A stretch of DNA of 64,000 nucleotides from Salvelinus alpinus (taxonomy: Eukaryota > Chordata > Actinopteri > Salmoniformes > Salmonidae): contig NC_092093.1 of NCBI RefSeq assembly GCF_045679555.1, positions 61,644,365 to 61,708,364 on the forward strand, given 5' to 3'. Positions 12,101-23,269 of this stretch are shown piece by piece (position 1 is the stretch's first letter; every line of letters begins with the position of its first letter). Under the pieces are notes generated by a model. It was given only the letters and a program-made list of their open reading frames with translations, was not told the origin of the DNA and searched no databases. A program made the translations under genes and the position numbers.

Positions 12101-13713
12101 CCATTTAATATCAACAAAATGTTAAACGAAAATATATGCATACAGTAAGAAACGATGTAGCAGTATTCTAGCAGTGAAATTGGTGACATACCGCCAATTT
12201 CTATGTCGGCATTTTGGGTCGTCGGAGGCTTTTTTCTTGCTTGATGATTGTCCTCTAAGAAAAGCTTGTGGACCTATTTGAAAGTTTGACGGTGGGTTCA
12301 AAATGCTCATCAGTATACCAGTCTACAGACCCCTTACAGGTGACAATGTTAGGAACCTCTTACTTCAGGTACATATTTTGAGCCCAGTTCTTGCTTCTTC
12401 TTCTCTTGATCCACCAGTTCCAACATAGTTTTTTGTAGAAGAGGTCCATTGACTCCTCTTACTATTGACACCAATGTACCACCCTGAAACAGCAGAGCAC
12501 ACCACGATGCCAAATGAAAGGTTTACTCTTAGCACAAATGTCAAAATAGTATATTACACCAACTAACAACAGTATATTTTTGGACACTTCTCATGGTTAT
12601 GACACAATTATCACAGGTGTGCTAACACAGTCTTGTGTTAGTGGGTAAGTGACATATCATATGTCATAACACCTGTCAAACTATTCTGATGCATAAAAAA
12701 TTACACTGTCTGTAACTTGACATTCAGTGATATAAGATCATGACAATATTATGGTGCTGTTATAAGCTCACTACTTACAGAGTAGAAAAGGAAGACTGGT
12801 TGACATTTCCCTTTAAGTGAACTTAACTCAAGTAAACTGTTGGCCTCCCCCTGAAAGTGAGTTAAACAGAGCACTTATGACAATTTACAGCAGTTTATTT
12901 TTCAAAAAGGGTATGGATTTCCAGAGGCCCAGATGGAAGTTGTGTTCAATGTACAACAAAAAGAAGAAAAAAGACTGAAACATGGAGGGACCTGTTGCAA
13001 AACTTTCTAGAACGTTTTCCGTTGCATGCCTTAATAAACACGACCCAGGTGTTGACATTGGACCTCCACCCAGGCTACTGGTCTGGTAGGGTCTGGATCA
13101 TGGACCTCCCGCCACACAGATAGGTACCAGAATTAGTTTGGCTAGGTTTTAATGCACAGGGTTACCAGAAGTGTACCAGGATCAGAATCTGACGGTGATG
13201 ATAGCTGAAAATGCCTTAACTTACCATAGCGAAGCGCAACAGTTCATCTCCATATTCACTCCTCAATTTTCTGAAGATGTTCTGTACAGCCTTGCATGGC
13301 CCACACCATCTCTGGTAGACTTCTATTACTACAAACATGGATATCAGCATATTACTCCTCATATCAAAACTACAGCAGCCTGACAGCTTCTTAGTTCATT
13401 ATCTGACAGCATGACCATTCATTAAAGAAAACTCAAGCAGCTCATATTTACTACGTGACAACCTTTGAAAGCTGCCTACCAAGAAGTCCTGGGCCTGACA
13501 ATGCTTCCTCCCATTGTTCTTCAGAAGATATTTCAATCTGTAAAATTATATTAAAAAAGGACAATGTAAAGACACATTTATTTATTTCAAAGAATGACTG
13601 GCGGCTACTGTTACTGTACTGCTGATGAACAACAAGAAATCTGTGTTGGGAGTTAACGTTAGCTAGTTGTAGACAAACCTTACTTGAATTTGGACGTCCT
13701 TTTTCCTTGACAT
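9154..13713 (-). CDS. nme8: Thioredoxin domain-containing protein 3 / NME family member 8
   Basis: Fifteen minus-strand exons: 13684-13713, 13480-13537, 13225-13328, 12779-12850, 12364-12483, 12192-12252, 11971-12047, 11760-11852, 11397-11539, 10977-11158, 10577-10721, 10278-10385, 10017-10168, 9644-9788, 9154-9373; 1710 nt, 569 aa (human 588). Residues 11-110 are a thioredoxin domain with active site RWCGPCKA (Cys38, Cys41). Three NDK-like domains follow. NDK1 (about 150-275, [11 protein letters not shown]) lacks the catalytic HGS motif, having DLGMSESS there. NDK2 (about 303-430) has INQIHGSST and NDK3 (about 437-565) has NAVHGSSN, both keeping the phosphate-accepting His. Family knowledge: NME8 is an axonemal/sperm flagellar protein linked to primary ciliary dyskinesia in humans. 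The acceptors at 10722 and 12253 have weak pyrimidine tracts but are the only ones that keep frame. Confidence 0.95.
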
Positions 13714-14040
13714 GTTCTAAATGTAAATATATTTAAATAATTATTGATTCATTCACATTGCTGTTTTTGTTTTCAAACTTGTGGGGAAAAAAGCAACAGG
13801 CGAACGTTAGATTGCTAGCCAGTTAAACCGTCAAAAGTTGCCAGTGATACTGTAAGCAGAAGGCTAAACACCTGGCAACAATAATACTGTTAACGTTACC
13901 TTAACAACAGAGTCACTCTTTCAAACATTCTTTCTGTTTGAAAGTATGCAATTGCTATGACTTAGGACTTCATAACTAGCTAGAAATATGTCACTGGCCA
14001 TACCTTGCTTTGATAAATTAAAATGTAGCTAGCTAGTAAG
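13714..14040. other. nme8 5' flank
   Basis: Sequence directly upstream of the nme8 start codon. It should hold the 5' UTR and promoter, but no TATA box or CpG-rich patch stands out. No RFX-type site was found with confidence. Confidence 0.35.
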
Positions 14041-14310
14041 AAATATACTGTGACGACCCTGGGTTTATAAGCGCGGAAATCGACACTGCCGCACGAGAAT
14101 GCTTCTGCGGCACAGTCGATAGCGCGCCGGACCTCAGGCTAGAAGGTCGAGGATTCGAGGACTGCTCCCTGCCTGTTTCATTACAATACTTTTGGAACAG
14201 CCATCTGCCTTACAAGTACGTGTGTACTTGACGACCCGTCACACCCGTCATACGTGTGTACTTGACGACCCGTCATGAATGACGACCCGTCATTCAGGGC
14301 AGCTGTTTTG
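14041..14310. repeat. GC-richer repeat with short tandem duplications
   Basis: The block has a composition unlike its AT-rich surroundings. It contains self-complementary 'ctgccgcacgagaatgcttc' / 'tgcggcacagtcgat' and a 'ggattcgagga' phrase resembling a Pol III B box, so a SINE-type origin is possible. At 14217-14300 the phrases 'acgtgtgtacttgacgaccc' and 'gacgacccgtca' recur as short direct repeats. The family is not identified. Confidence 0.4.
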
Positions 14311-14799
14311 AGCCCCACATTTTTAGGTTGCTTGTTTTGCTTGTTATTTTTGCATTAATACGTGTCACATATCAGTTCGCAAACAATGTAAAAAAAAAAA
14401 TCATTGAGTTAATAAAGCCACATACAAACATGGTCTCATTTTTGCTTTCTTGAGTAAGGCAGCTCCAAAAGGCAGGTGTTTCGGCCTAGCTCAGTGCTTT
14501 CAGTGGTGGTGGGACAAGCCAGCAAAAAATACGGAGCGTTGCGCCATGTTTGGCTCAGTGTTCTGTCACTCATGGGGGATACTACGTTACCGCCAAGTCT
14601 TATTGGTAGAGCTGAAAACTTTTTGCCCCTTGGGTTCTGCCATAGAGTTACATTAGAAGTGCCCATCCAAGAAGGCTCAAGGTCATTGGCCACAGATAGA
14701 ATGACATCAAATCACGTTATATCTACAGTAGCTTTGATTGGACTTATCATGTCAACATCATACTGTCAAAATTTTAGCTAGCAAGCTAGCAGTCATCAT
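14311..14799. other. Spacer, nothing firm
   Basis: No supported gene. Overlapping ORFs on both strands at 14436-14781 have no recognised motif and read like repeat shadows. Confidence 0.35.
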
Positions 14800-15990
14800 C
14801 ATGAATCAAGTCGACAATCTACTGGCAAATCCTTTTCAAACCTTGTCATATGAAGAGAAATTAGAGATAAAATATATCGGTGCTCATCGGCCATTGGACA
14901 TAAACATTACTCAACAATGAGGGGTTTGGAAGGAAGCATTTCTGCAACTCCTCAAGTTATTTTCCTTGGTCATCGCAGAGGTGTCACGCCTGCTCCCGCT
15001 CTCCCTCTCTGGCGCTCGAGGGCGCCAGGCTTCCCTTCATTACGCACACCTGTCAACATCATTACGCGCAGCTGCACAATACTGGACTCACCTGGACTCC
15101 ATTACTTTGTTGATTACCCCCTCTATATTTGTCTGCTCCTCAGTTTGTTCCCTGTGTCAGCATTGATGTCGTTATTTTTCCCCTGTCCAGACGCTGTTCC
15201 TGTTCTGTTTCATATCCGTGTTTCATTAAATGTTCACTCCCTGTACCTGCTTCTATTCTCAAACGTCGATCCTTACAAGAGGTGTATGTTTTGTACAACA
15301 TAATGCAGAAACGAACCATTGATGCAGCAGGAATCACCGGAGCAATCAACAACTTCAAGGTAAACGTTCAAAACATTTGCGAGCAAACTAATGCACTGGC
15401 CAAAGGACATGTTGATGCCACTAAACCAAGGCAGAGAGAACTTAACACTGCACCCGTGATAGAGGAGACATGCGATACAATCGCTGCTCATGTGCAAGAA
15501 AGGTTTTCTGAAAGTGATCACTTAATTGCAGCAAAGTTGGTGGACAGCTCATTTTCCCCCCAGTATGTACATTCCTTTCTGACCGCAGCACTCCAGTGTG
15601 CTACCAAGCTATGGCCTGTGGGCAACCAGGAGACGCTGAAAACAGATCTGTCCACCAGCATTATGAGTTGGACACTGGAAAGACAGCACTTTCTTTATTG
15701 AAATCACTCTACGAGAACAACCTGCAGGAGGCCTTGTCTGAGACGGTCTCTCTTCTCAAAATCATCATCACCACTCCGATGACAACTGCTGAGTCACAGA
15801 GAAACTTTTCCACTCTTAAAAGGATCAAAACCTCCACACGCAACTCCATGAGCCAGAAAAGGTTCAATGCATTGGCATGCTGTCAATCCAGCATGACTTC
15901 ATCCAGAGAATGCCAGACTTTGATGACAAAGTAATTGAGACATTTACCCACAAGAAGGACCACCATGCCAACTTCCTATTCAAGTGAGCA
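14800..15990 (+). pseudogene. Decayed hAT-type transposase (ZMYM1-like)
   Basis: Pieces of a hAT-superfamily transposase on the + strand. An N-terminal piece (NQVDNLLANPFQTLSYEEKL) lies at 14801-14920. After the inserted LTR, 15303-15701 gives TIDAAGITGAINNFKVNVQN and EETCDTIAAHVQERFSESDH. A frame change follows, then 15700-15934 gives NNLQEALSETVSLLKIIITT and PMTTAESQRNFSTLKRIKTS, the hAT C-terminal dimerisation signature with its ERxFS-like core. This resembles zinc finger MYM-type protein 1-like copies common in fish genomes. It is not a functional gene: the central RNase H-like region is short, at least one frameshift is present (near 15690) and a solo LTR interrupts it. Confidence 0.75.
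14982..15277. mobile_element. Solo LTR inside the hAT relic
   Basis: A 296-bp block beginning TGTCACGCC and ending CTTACA, bounded by a perfect 5-bp target duplication AGAGG (14977-14981 and 15278-15282). TG...CA ends plus a 5-bp duplication are the mark of an LTR retroelement. No internal region is attached, so it is a solo LTR left by recombination. It lies inside the hAT coding relic and is therefore younger than that element. Probably Ty3/gypsy-type, not proven. Confidence 0.8.
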
Positions 15991-16189
15991 CAACACAACA
16001 ATGGCGAGTCCATAAATATGTCTGGTATGCTGCTGCATAAGTGATGTAATATGCCAGAGAGATATGTATACTGTAGCTAAGAAAGCAATACTAAGTGTAT
16101 TTTGCATAGTAAGCCGTTAGTAGCCTATGTGTCTCACCCTAAGAATGTGGTTCCTTTCACTCTTAGAACTTACCTTACTGTTCTGACTT

Positions 16190-16340
16190 GGTATTGGTAT
16201 TTTTGGTATTTTATTAGGATCCCCATTAGCTGTTGCAAAAGCAGCAGCTACTCTTCCTGGGGTCCACACAAAACATGAAACATTACATAATACAGAGCAT
16301 TAATAGACAATAACAGCTCAAGAACAGCTCCACTTGGTGA
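16190..16340. repeat. Dispersed salmonid repeat
   Basis: The block around 'ttttattaggatccccatta' and 'cttcctggggtccacac' is a phrase I recognise as a frequent dispersed repeat in salmonids, probably derived from a retrotransposon end. It has no coding capacity. Confidence 0.5.
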
Positions 16341-17450
16341 TGCCTACAGTATGTAGCCTATAGCCTGTTTTAGAGAAATGTCATCATCGAATATTGTAAT
16401 AGCTTTCATTGCCAGCTTACCTGCCCCCATTGTAAGAGCTTTCATTGTCTGCTTATGTGCCCCTGTTAATTTAGCCTACTGTTCGGCCTTGGTATAAAGG
16501 GAGAATACTGTAAGAACGGCCCATGTTCTGAATTATGTCGCTGTCCATTTCTAAATTGCTGAACGAATAAGCATATTGCCTACTGTTTTGACATGGTAGT
16601 GCACATGTAGCCTTCAGCCTGTTTTAGATAAATGTAATGATCGAATATTGTAAGAGCTTTCATTGTCTGCTTATATGCCCCAGTTATTTATCTTACAGTT
16701 CTGACTTGGTGTACAGGGAGAATACTGTAAGAACGGCCCATGTTGTGAATTATGTCGCTGTCAATTTCATAAGTGCTGAACAAATAGGCAGCATATAGGC
16801 TACATCTGTCTCAGCTAGCTCAGCTAGCTAATCAAAATTACGGCTTGCCTCTTTAACGGCTTATCGTCATATATGCCATTATCATAGTTTGTACATATGC
16901 ATTGTTATATTGCTTATATAGGTCTCTCATTAGTATCTTATTAATCATTTTAGGCAATGTTAGAATGATGCATTTCATTGTTTTTCTTACTTTGTGTGTT
17001 ATAATTAGCTAGGGTGCTTTTCTCCACGAGGAGGGTGTTAAATTACAGACCCAACAACAATATATTACAGTATCCCCTCCTCCTAACCATGTTTGCCAGT
17101 GACAGTCTCTTTCCATTTAAATATTTTTGTTCAACAAAAAGTTCCCGACCCATGTAATTCCAGTTCATATTGCGAGGGTTGTTTTGTTTGCACAATGCTT
17201 TCAGTGCGTCTGTATATTGTCTATAAAAGTGGATCCTCGTGATTGTATTTTCCTTCCCTTTTAGACCACATAGGACTAATAAAATACTTCAAATAGAAGG
17301 CTAACCGTTGAGTCTGGGTCTCTCTCTCGCTCTCGTGACATAACGAAGGCCTCAACATCTTGCTGAATTTATCTGAACTTATTTATTGAATTTATTTCTG
17401 TCGCTGTCCATTTCGATATTGCTGAACGAATAAGCCTACCTCATCGCAGC
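16340..17450. repeat. Diverged direct repeats of about 270 bp
   Basis: Two diverged direct copies at about 16365-16570 and 16615-16800 share 'gagaatactgtaagaacggc' and 'gaattatgtcgctgtc'. A third short match sits near 17397-17440 ('tgtcgctgtccatttcgata'). Around 17220-17340 are 'ctataaaagtgg', 'ctaataaaatac' and a CTCT-rich end, reminiscent of a retroelement terminal region. This could be an old LTR-like unit; no coding region is seen. Confidence 0.4.
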
Positions 17451-17584
17451 TCATTTGCTTGCACTTGCTTATACTTAGAGCTAAGTGTTATTTATATAAG
17501 AATAAACATTGTGAATTCACTGAACATTAATGTAATAATGTTTGTGTATGATTCAAAAGTCAAAACTCATTTACACAAATCAAC

Positions 17585-17970
17585 AAGGTGTGATAACGTG
17601 CGTCTCGGTGAGAGGTGCAGGAGTCAGGCGCAGGAGAGCAGGGATGTCTGAGAAGCGTTTTTAATCATATAGTCCACCAATACAAAAATGGCACAGACGA
17701 AAATCCAAAAACTACGCTCACGATACTCAGCGACCCGTGCACAAGCACGGAGGAACAAACACAGTTCCGACACTTACATACACGTGCGTAAATCGTGAAC
17801 ACAACAAACATCAAAATACAATCGAGCGCAATACACACAAGTCTAATCCCGCACGAACTAAGGCAGGAAACAGGTACCCTATATACACACAGAAATAAAC
17901 GCAATTGAAACCAGGTGTGAAAAGAATCACAGACAAAACAAACAGAAAGTGGGGAAACTACCATGACCTT
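17585..17970. repeat. Interspersed repeat, possibly an LTR fragment
   Basis: Begins around 'tgtgataacgtgcgtctcgg' and resembles common salmonid retroelement ends read in reverse. No target duplication was found, so its borders are uncertain. The minus-strand ORF inside has no recognised domain. Confidence 0.35.
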
Positions 17971-18250
17971 TTGTTCATAATATATTTTATGGTAGGCCTA
18001 TGCTTCTATCCACATTATTAACAACAACATTCATTGGTTTTGGCCAAGCTGGTGTGGCTTTCTGCTGTCTTTCATTTTAACTCCGTTTTTGTTAATAGCA
18101 TTTACATATTTTGGAACAGATTTCAGAAGTGTGAGAAAATGGTGAACAAAATCATGGACAGTTAGTATTCTCTATAATAACACCTAAAAGCAAGAGATCG
18201 CTTTGTGCACAGGTAAGATCAGGGATATTGTCTCTGTATATTAAAACAGG

Positions 18251-18876
18251 TGTCACGCGGAGCGGAACAGGTGAACCCAAGAGCAGACTCAGATGAGGAG
18301 ACTGAGATGAGGTAACCAAGGTATTTATTGAAACATGGGGAAGATGGGGTGTAGGCCAGGGGAAGCTCGGGCGGGTTGCAGGAAGCCCGTTGCGGAGGCT
18401 GAGGCTGGAGCGAGGGGAGTTGGGACTGAGTAAGCAGTTCCGGAGAGGAATCCAAGGACGCAGTGGAGTGGGGGGTCCAGGACAGAGTAGCAGGACTGAC
18501 GAGACATGAGACTGGAGACAGAGGCCAAAGTCAGAGCGGGCAGAACTGTAGCGGGGAGGAAACCAGCATCAGGCAATGGAAACCAGGCATAACACGAAAA
18601 CAGGATCTAAGCAGGAACAAACGGCAAAAAAATGCAGACTGACTGAGCAGAGGTTACGATCTGGCAGCGTGAAAGTGGCAGGGCTGAGTATTTGTAGAGG
18701 TCTTGATTATGGAAAAGGTTGCAGGTGGTGGAGATCTGCTCTGCCTCCAGCACGCCTGTCTCCACCCACACAATCACACACACACACACACACAGAGGGA
18801 GAGAGTACTGGGGGAGTGGCGGCAGGTTAGGGAGACAGGATGAGAAGTAGCGGGCGTAGCAACAGCAGATGTAACA
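18251..18876 (-). mobile_element. Solo LTR
   Basis: A 626-bp block starting TGTCACGCGG and ending GATGTAACA, flanked by a perfect 5-bp duplication ACAGG (18246-18250 and 18877-18881). Near the left end 'tatttattgaaaca' is an AATAAA signal on the minus strand, so the LTR is read right to left. A CA microsatellite (18773-18794) lies inside. No gag/pol is attached, so it is a solo LTR, likely Ty3/gypsy-type. The overlapping ORFs in it are not genes. Confidence 0.8.
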
Positions 18877-18889
18877 ACAGGTCGGTACT

Positions 18890-19080
18890 GTGGTGAAATG
18901 GAAGAGGAAAGTTTATGTAACTATTGTGACTTCGGAGAAATAGAGAATGAAACTAATTTTATCCTCTATTGCCCTGTCTACCACGATATACGCTTGCTCT
19001 TATTCCAGAAAGCACACCAGATATACCCTGGCATTATGTGGCTGAGTGATGAGGAGAAAGGGGTCAATCTCTGGATTATC
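18890..19080 (+). mobile_element. LINE C-terminal fragment
   Basis: The ORF from 18898 reads EEESLCNYCDFGEIENETNF followed by ILYCPVYHDIRLLLFQKA. This is the CxxC...HxxxxC-type zinc-binding tail found at the end of many LINE ORF2 proteins. It is a short fragment directly abutting the solo LTR; the rest of the LINE is absent. Confidence 0.6.
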
Positions 19081-20106
19081 ACTGCTATTGCTAAGGACCA
19101 GTATCCTCCTACACCTCATTTAACTTTTCTACACCAGGGGGGTGTTATTAGGTGGATTGGGAAAGGGGAAAGTGTGAAACATTTTTTTTTTACACTGCAA
19201 AGTTCTGGAATAAGAATTATGGTGTAGCCTGCATGGCCATGGGATTCTGCCTGTCCCGGGTGCAAAGTGTTGAATGAGGGGTCTGGCTGGGGAGTGAGTG
19301 GAAGGGTGACCTGTGGACTGGTGAGGTTTGCGCACGCCTGCTGTGACGGGGTCGGCAGCTCTCGACCAGCAGCCCTCATTCCACTCATCAACAACAAAGT
19401 GGGTGACGATGGAACTACCAGCTCAAAGAACCTGGAAGAGGGAAAGGCTCTTATCGACTCACTCATAAAGGAGAGATGCTCAGGACGGCCGATAGGATCA
19501 TATATATTACAGTCATTTATCTCAAGGGATTATCTGGTATAAGATATCAAAACATCAGATTTTATTGTCTACTGTTGAGTGATTGTTTTTTCTATAAAGT
19601 ATCTGTGCTCAATACCTCTGTCCTTAACTCTTCCCACAAAGGGATCAGTCTACTTATCTGCTGAGTAAATGGTGGATGATATGCTATACTTCTGGAAAAT
19701 GAATATTTAGAAAACTAACGCATATAATGTAAATGTTTAAAGGTTTGTCTGTTGTGCCTATATGAAATAAGTCATAAGTCTGTGTAGCCAACTATTTACT
19801 GTTTATATTCAGTATTTAAATTCTTCATACATACATGAATATGCAGAAATCTATTCTCCTAAACTATGACCCTTATCGTTATCAGTACCAACATCTTGAC
19901 AATTTGAATGATGACATGATATATAAATACTTAAAGAATATATGCGTGGATATCAGTGTGTAGTTCCGGTGCCATGCCGGCTGTCCTATTTTACATCTTG
20001 TGTGAAGATGTCAGGCACTTCCAAACAAATGACCAACACATAAAAACCTGCATTCACCCTGTGGGTCAAAAAGCACTCCCTGAAAATATGTTTCTTATAG
20101 TTCAGC
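19081..20106. other. Spacer, nothing recognised
   Basis: No supported genes. Short ORFs at 19116-19542 on both strands lack motifs. AT-rich sequence leads into the large minisatellite. Confidence 0.35.
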
Positions 20107-23036
20107 ACATTACTAGGTCTATAACAGCAGATTTAATGCATTACTAGTTCTATAACAGCAGATTTAATGCATTACTAGTTCTATAACAGCAGATTTAATG
20201 CATTACTAGGTCTATAACAGCAGATTTAATGCATTACTAGGTCTATAACAGCAGATTTAATGCATTACTAGGTCTATAACAGCAGATTTAATGCATTACT
20301 AGGTCTATAACAGCAGATTTAATGCATTACTAGGTCTATAACAGCAGATTAATGCATTACTAGGTCTATAACAGCAGATTTAATGCATTACTAGGTCTAT
20401 AACAGCAGATTTAATGCATTACTAGGTCTATAACAGCAGATGTAATGCATTACTAGGTCTATAACAGCAGCTTTAATGCATTACTAGTTCTATAACAGCA
20501 GATTTAATGCATTACTAGGTCTATAACAGCAGATGTAATGCATTACTAGTTCTATAACAGCAGATGTAATGCATTACTAGTTCTATAACAGCAGATTTAA
20601 CGCATTACTAGTTCTATAACAGCAGATTTAATGCATTACTAGTTCTATATCAGCAGATTTAATGCATTACTAGTTCTATATCAGCAGATGTAATGCATTA
20701 CTAGGTCTATAACAGCAGATTTAATGCATTACTAGGTCTATAACAGCAGATGTAATGCATTACTAGTTCTATAACAGCAGATTTAATGCATTACTAGTTC
20801 TATAACAGCAGATTTAATGCATTACTAGGTCTATAACAGCAAATGTAATGCATTACTAGGTCTATAACAGCAGATTTAATGCATTACTAATTCTATTACA
20901 GCAGATTTAATGCATTACTAGTTCTATAACAGCAGATTTAATGCATTACTAGTTCTATAACAGCAGATGTAATGCATTACTAGGTCTATAACAGCAGATT
21001 TAATGCATTACTAGGTCTATAACAGCAGATGTAATGCATTACTAGTTCTATAACAGCAGATTTAATGCATTACTAGGTCTATAACAGCAGATTTAATGCA
21101 TTACTAGGTCTATAACAGCAAATGTAATGCATTACTAGGTCTATAACAGCAGATTTAATGCATTACTAGTTCTATAACAGCAGATTTAATGCATTACTAA
21201 TTCTATAACAGCAGATTTAATGCATTACCTGTTCTATAACAGCAGATTTAATGCATTACTAGTTCTATAACAGCAGATTTAATGCATTACTAGGTCTATA
21301 ACAGCAGATTTAATGCATTACTAGGTCTATAACAGCAGATGTAATGCATTACTAGGTCTATAACAGCAGATGTAATGCATTACTAGTTCTATAACAGCAG
21401 ATTTAATGCATTACTAGGTCTATAACAGCAGATTTAATGCATTACTAGGTCTATAACAGCAAATATAATGCATTACTAGTTCTATAACAGCAGATTTAAT
21501 GCATTACTAGGTCTATAACAGCAGATTTAATGCATTACTAGGTCTATAACAGCAAATATAACGCATTACTAGGTCTATAACAGCAGATTTAATGCATTAC
21601 CTGTTCTATAACAGCAGATTTAATGCATTACTAGTTCTATAACAGCAGATTTAATGCATTACTAGGTCTATAACAGCATATTTAATCCATTACTAGGTCT
21701 ATAACAGCAGATTTAATGCATTAATAGGTCTATAACAGCAGATTTAATGCATTACTAGGTCTATAACAGCAGCTTTAATGCATTACTAGGTCTATAACAG
21801 CAGATTTAATGCATTACTAGGTCTATAACAGCAGATTTAATGCATTACTAGGTCTATAACAGCAGATTTAATGCATTACTAGGTCTATAACAGCAGATGT
21901 AATGCATTACTAGGTCTATAACAGCAGCTTTAATGCATTACTAGTTCTATAACAGCAGATTTAATGCATTGCTAGTTCTATAACAGCAGATTTAATGCAT
22001 TACTAGTTCTATAACAGCAGATGTAATGCATTACTAGGTCTATAACAGCAGATGTAATGCATTACTAGTTCTATAACAGCAGATTAATGCATTACTAGGT
22101 CTATAACAGCAGATTTAATGCATTACTAGGTCTATAACAGCAGATTTAATGCATTACTAGGTCTATAACAGCAGATGTAATGCATTACTAGGTCTATAAC
22201 AGCAGCTTTAATGCATTACTAGTTCTATAACAGCAGATTTAATGCATTACTAGGTCTATAACAGCAGATGTAATGCATTACTAGTTCTATAACAGCAGAT
22301 GTAATGCATTACTAGTTCTATAACAGCAGATTTAATGCATTACTAGTTCTATAACAGCAGATTTAATGCATTACTAGTTCTATATCAGCAGATTTAATGC
22401 ATTACTAGTTCTATAACAGCAGATTTAATGCATTACTAATTCTATAACAGCAGATTTAATGCATTACCTGTTCTATAACAGCAGATTTAATGCATTACTA
22501 GTTCTATAACAGCAGATTTAATGCATTACTAGGTCTATAACAGCAGATTTAATGCATTACTAGTTCTATAACAGCAGATGTAATGCATTACTAGGTCTAT
22601 AACAGCAGATGTAATGCATTACTAGTTCTATAACAGCAGATTTAATGCATTACTAGGTCTATAACAGCAGATTTAATGCATTACTAGGTCTATAACAGCA
22701 AATGTAATGCATTACTAGATCTATAACAGCAGATTTAATGCATTACTAGTTCTATAACAGCAGATTTAATGCATTACTAATTCTATAACAGCAGATTTAA
22801 TGCATTACCTGTTCTATAACAGCAGATTTAATGCATTACTAGTTCTATAACAGCAGATTTAATGCATTACTAGGTCTATAACAGCAGATTTAATCCATTA
22901 CTAGGTCTATAACAGCAGATTTAATGCATTACTAGGTCTATAACAGCAGATTTAATGCATTACTAGTTCTACTATAAGAGTATCTTTAATGCATTACCTG
23001 GTCTATAACAGCAGCTTCAGTGCATTACCTGGTCTA
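20107..23036. repeat. Large 31-bp minisatellite, about 94 copies
   Basis: The 31-bp unit (GCATTACTAGGTCTATAACA followed by GCAGATTTAAT) repeats for about 2.9 kb. Common variants are GGTC/GTTC, GATTT/GATGT/AATGT/GCTTT, CTAG/CTAA and TACCTG. The variants recur in the same order in separate blocks: the AATGT, GATTT, CTAATTC series appears near 20835-20905, 21120-21200 and 22697-22790, which shows higher-order structure. A few units have lost one base (for example 20346 and 22082). The last units (22970-23036) are most diverged, as expected at an array edge. There are no unique spacers, so it is not a CRISPR array. Confidence 0.97.
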
Positions 23037-23269
23037 CTAAGAGCCACTTTGTAGGGAAATGGTGCGTGGGAGGGTCCGCAACCAAGATTCCTTTCTTTTT
23101 TTAAATAGATCAAATGATAACATTATTGCAGAATGTTTTATTTCATTCTATTAGTTCTGATAATTATTAGGCACTTTCCTTAGGTTGCTAAGACCTTTCT
23201 GGATAAAGATTGTAGTTTAGCCAAGCAATACTGTATGTTAAGTTATTGTGAGAAAGGTAATATGTCCTA

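Noticed and set aside
4119-13713. Functional link between ggh and nme8 as a shared unit
   Set aside because: They are on the same strand but are separate spliced genes with unrelated roles (folate hydrolysis and cilia); adjacency alone is not evidence.
14041-14310. tRNA gene
   Set aside because: A B-box-like phrase is present, but no cloverleaf, anticodon arm or acceptor pairing could be drawn.
18219-18830. Several 60-84 aa ORFs on both strands
   Set aside because: All lie in a solo LTR; frames overlap on both strands and carry no domain.
20107-23036. CRISPR-like array
   Set aside because: Units are contiguous 31-bp repeats without unique spacers, in a vertebrate genome with no cas genes; it is a minisatellite.
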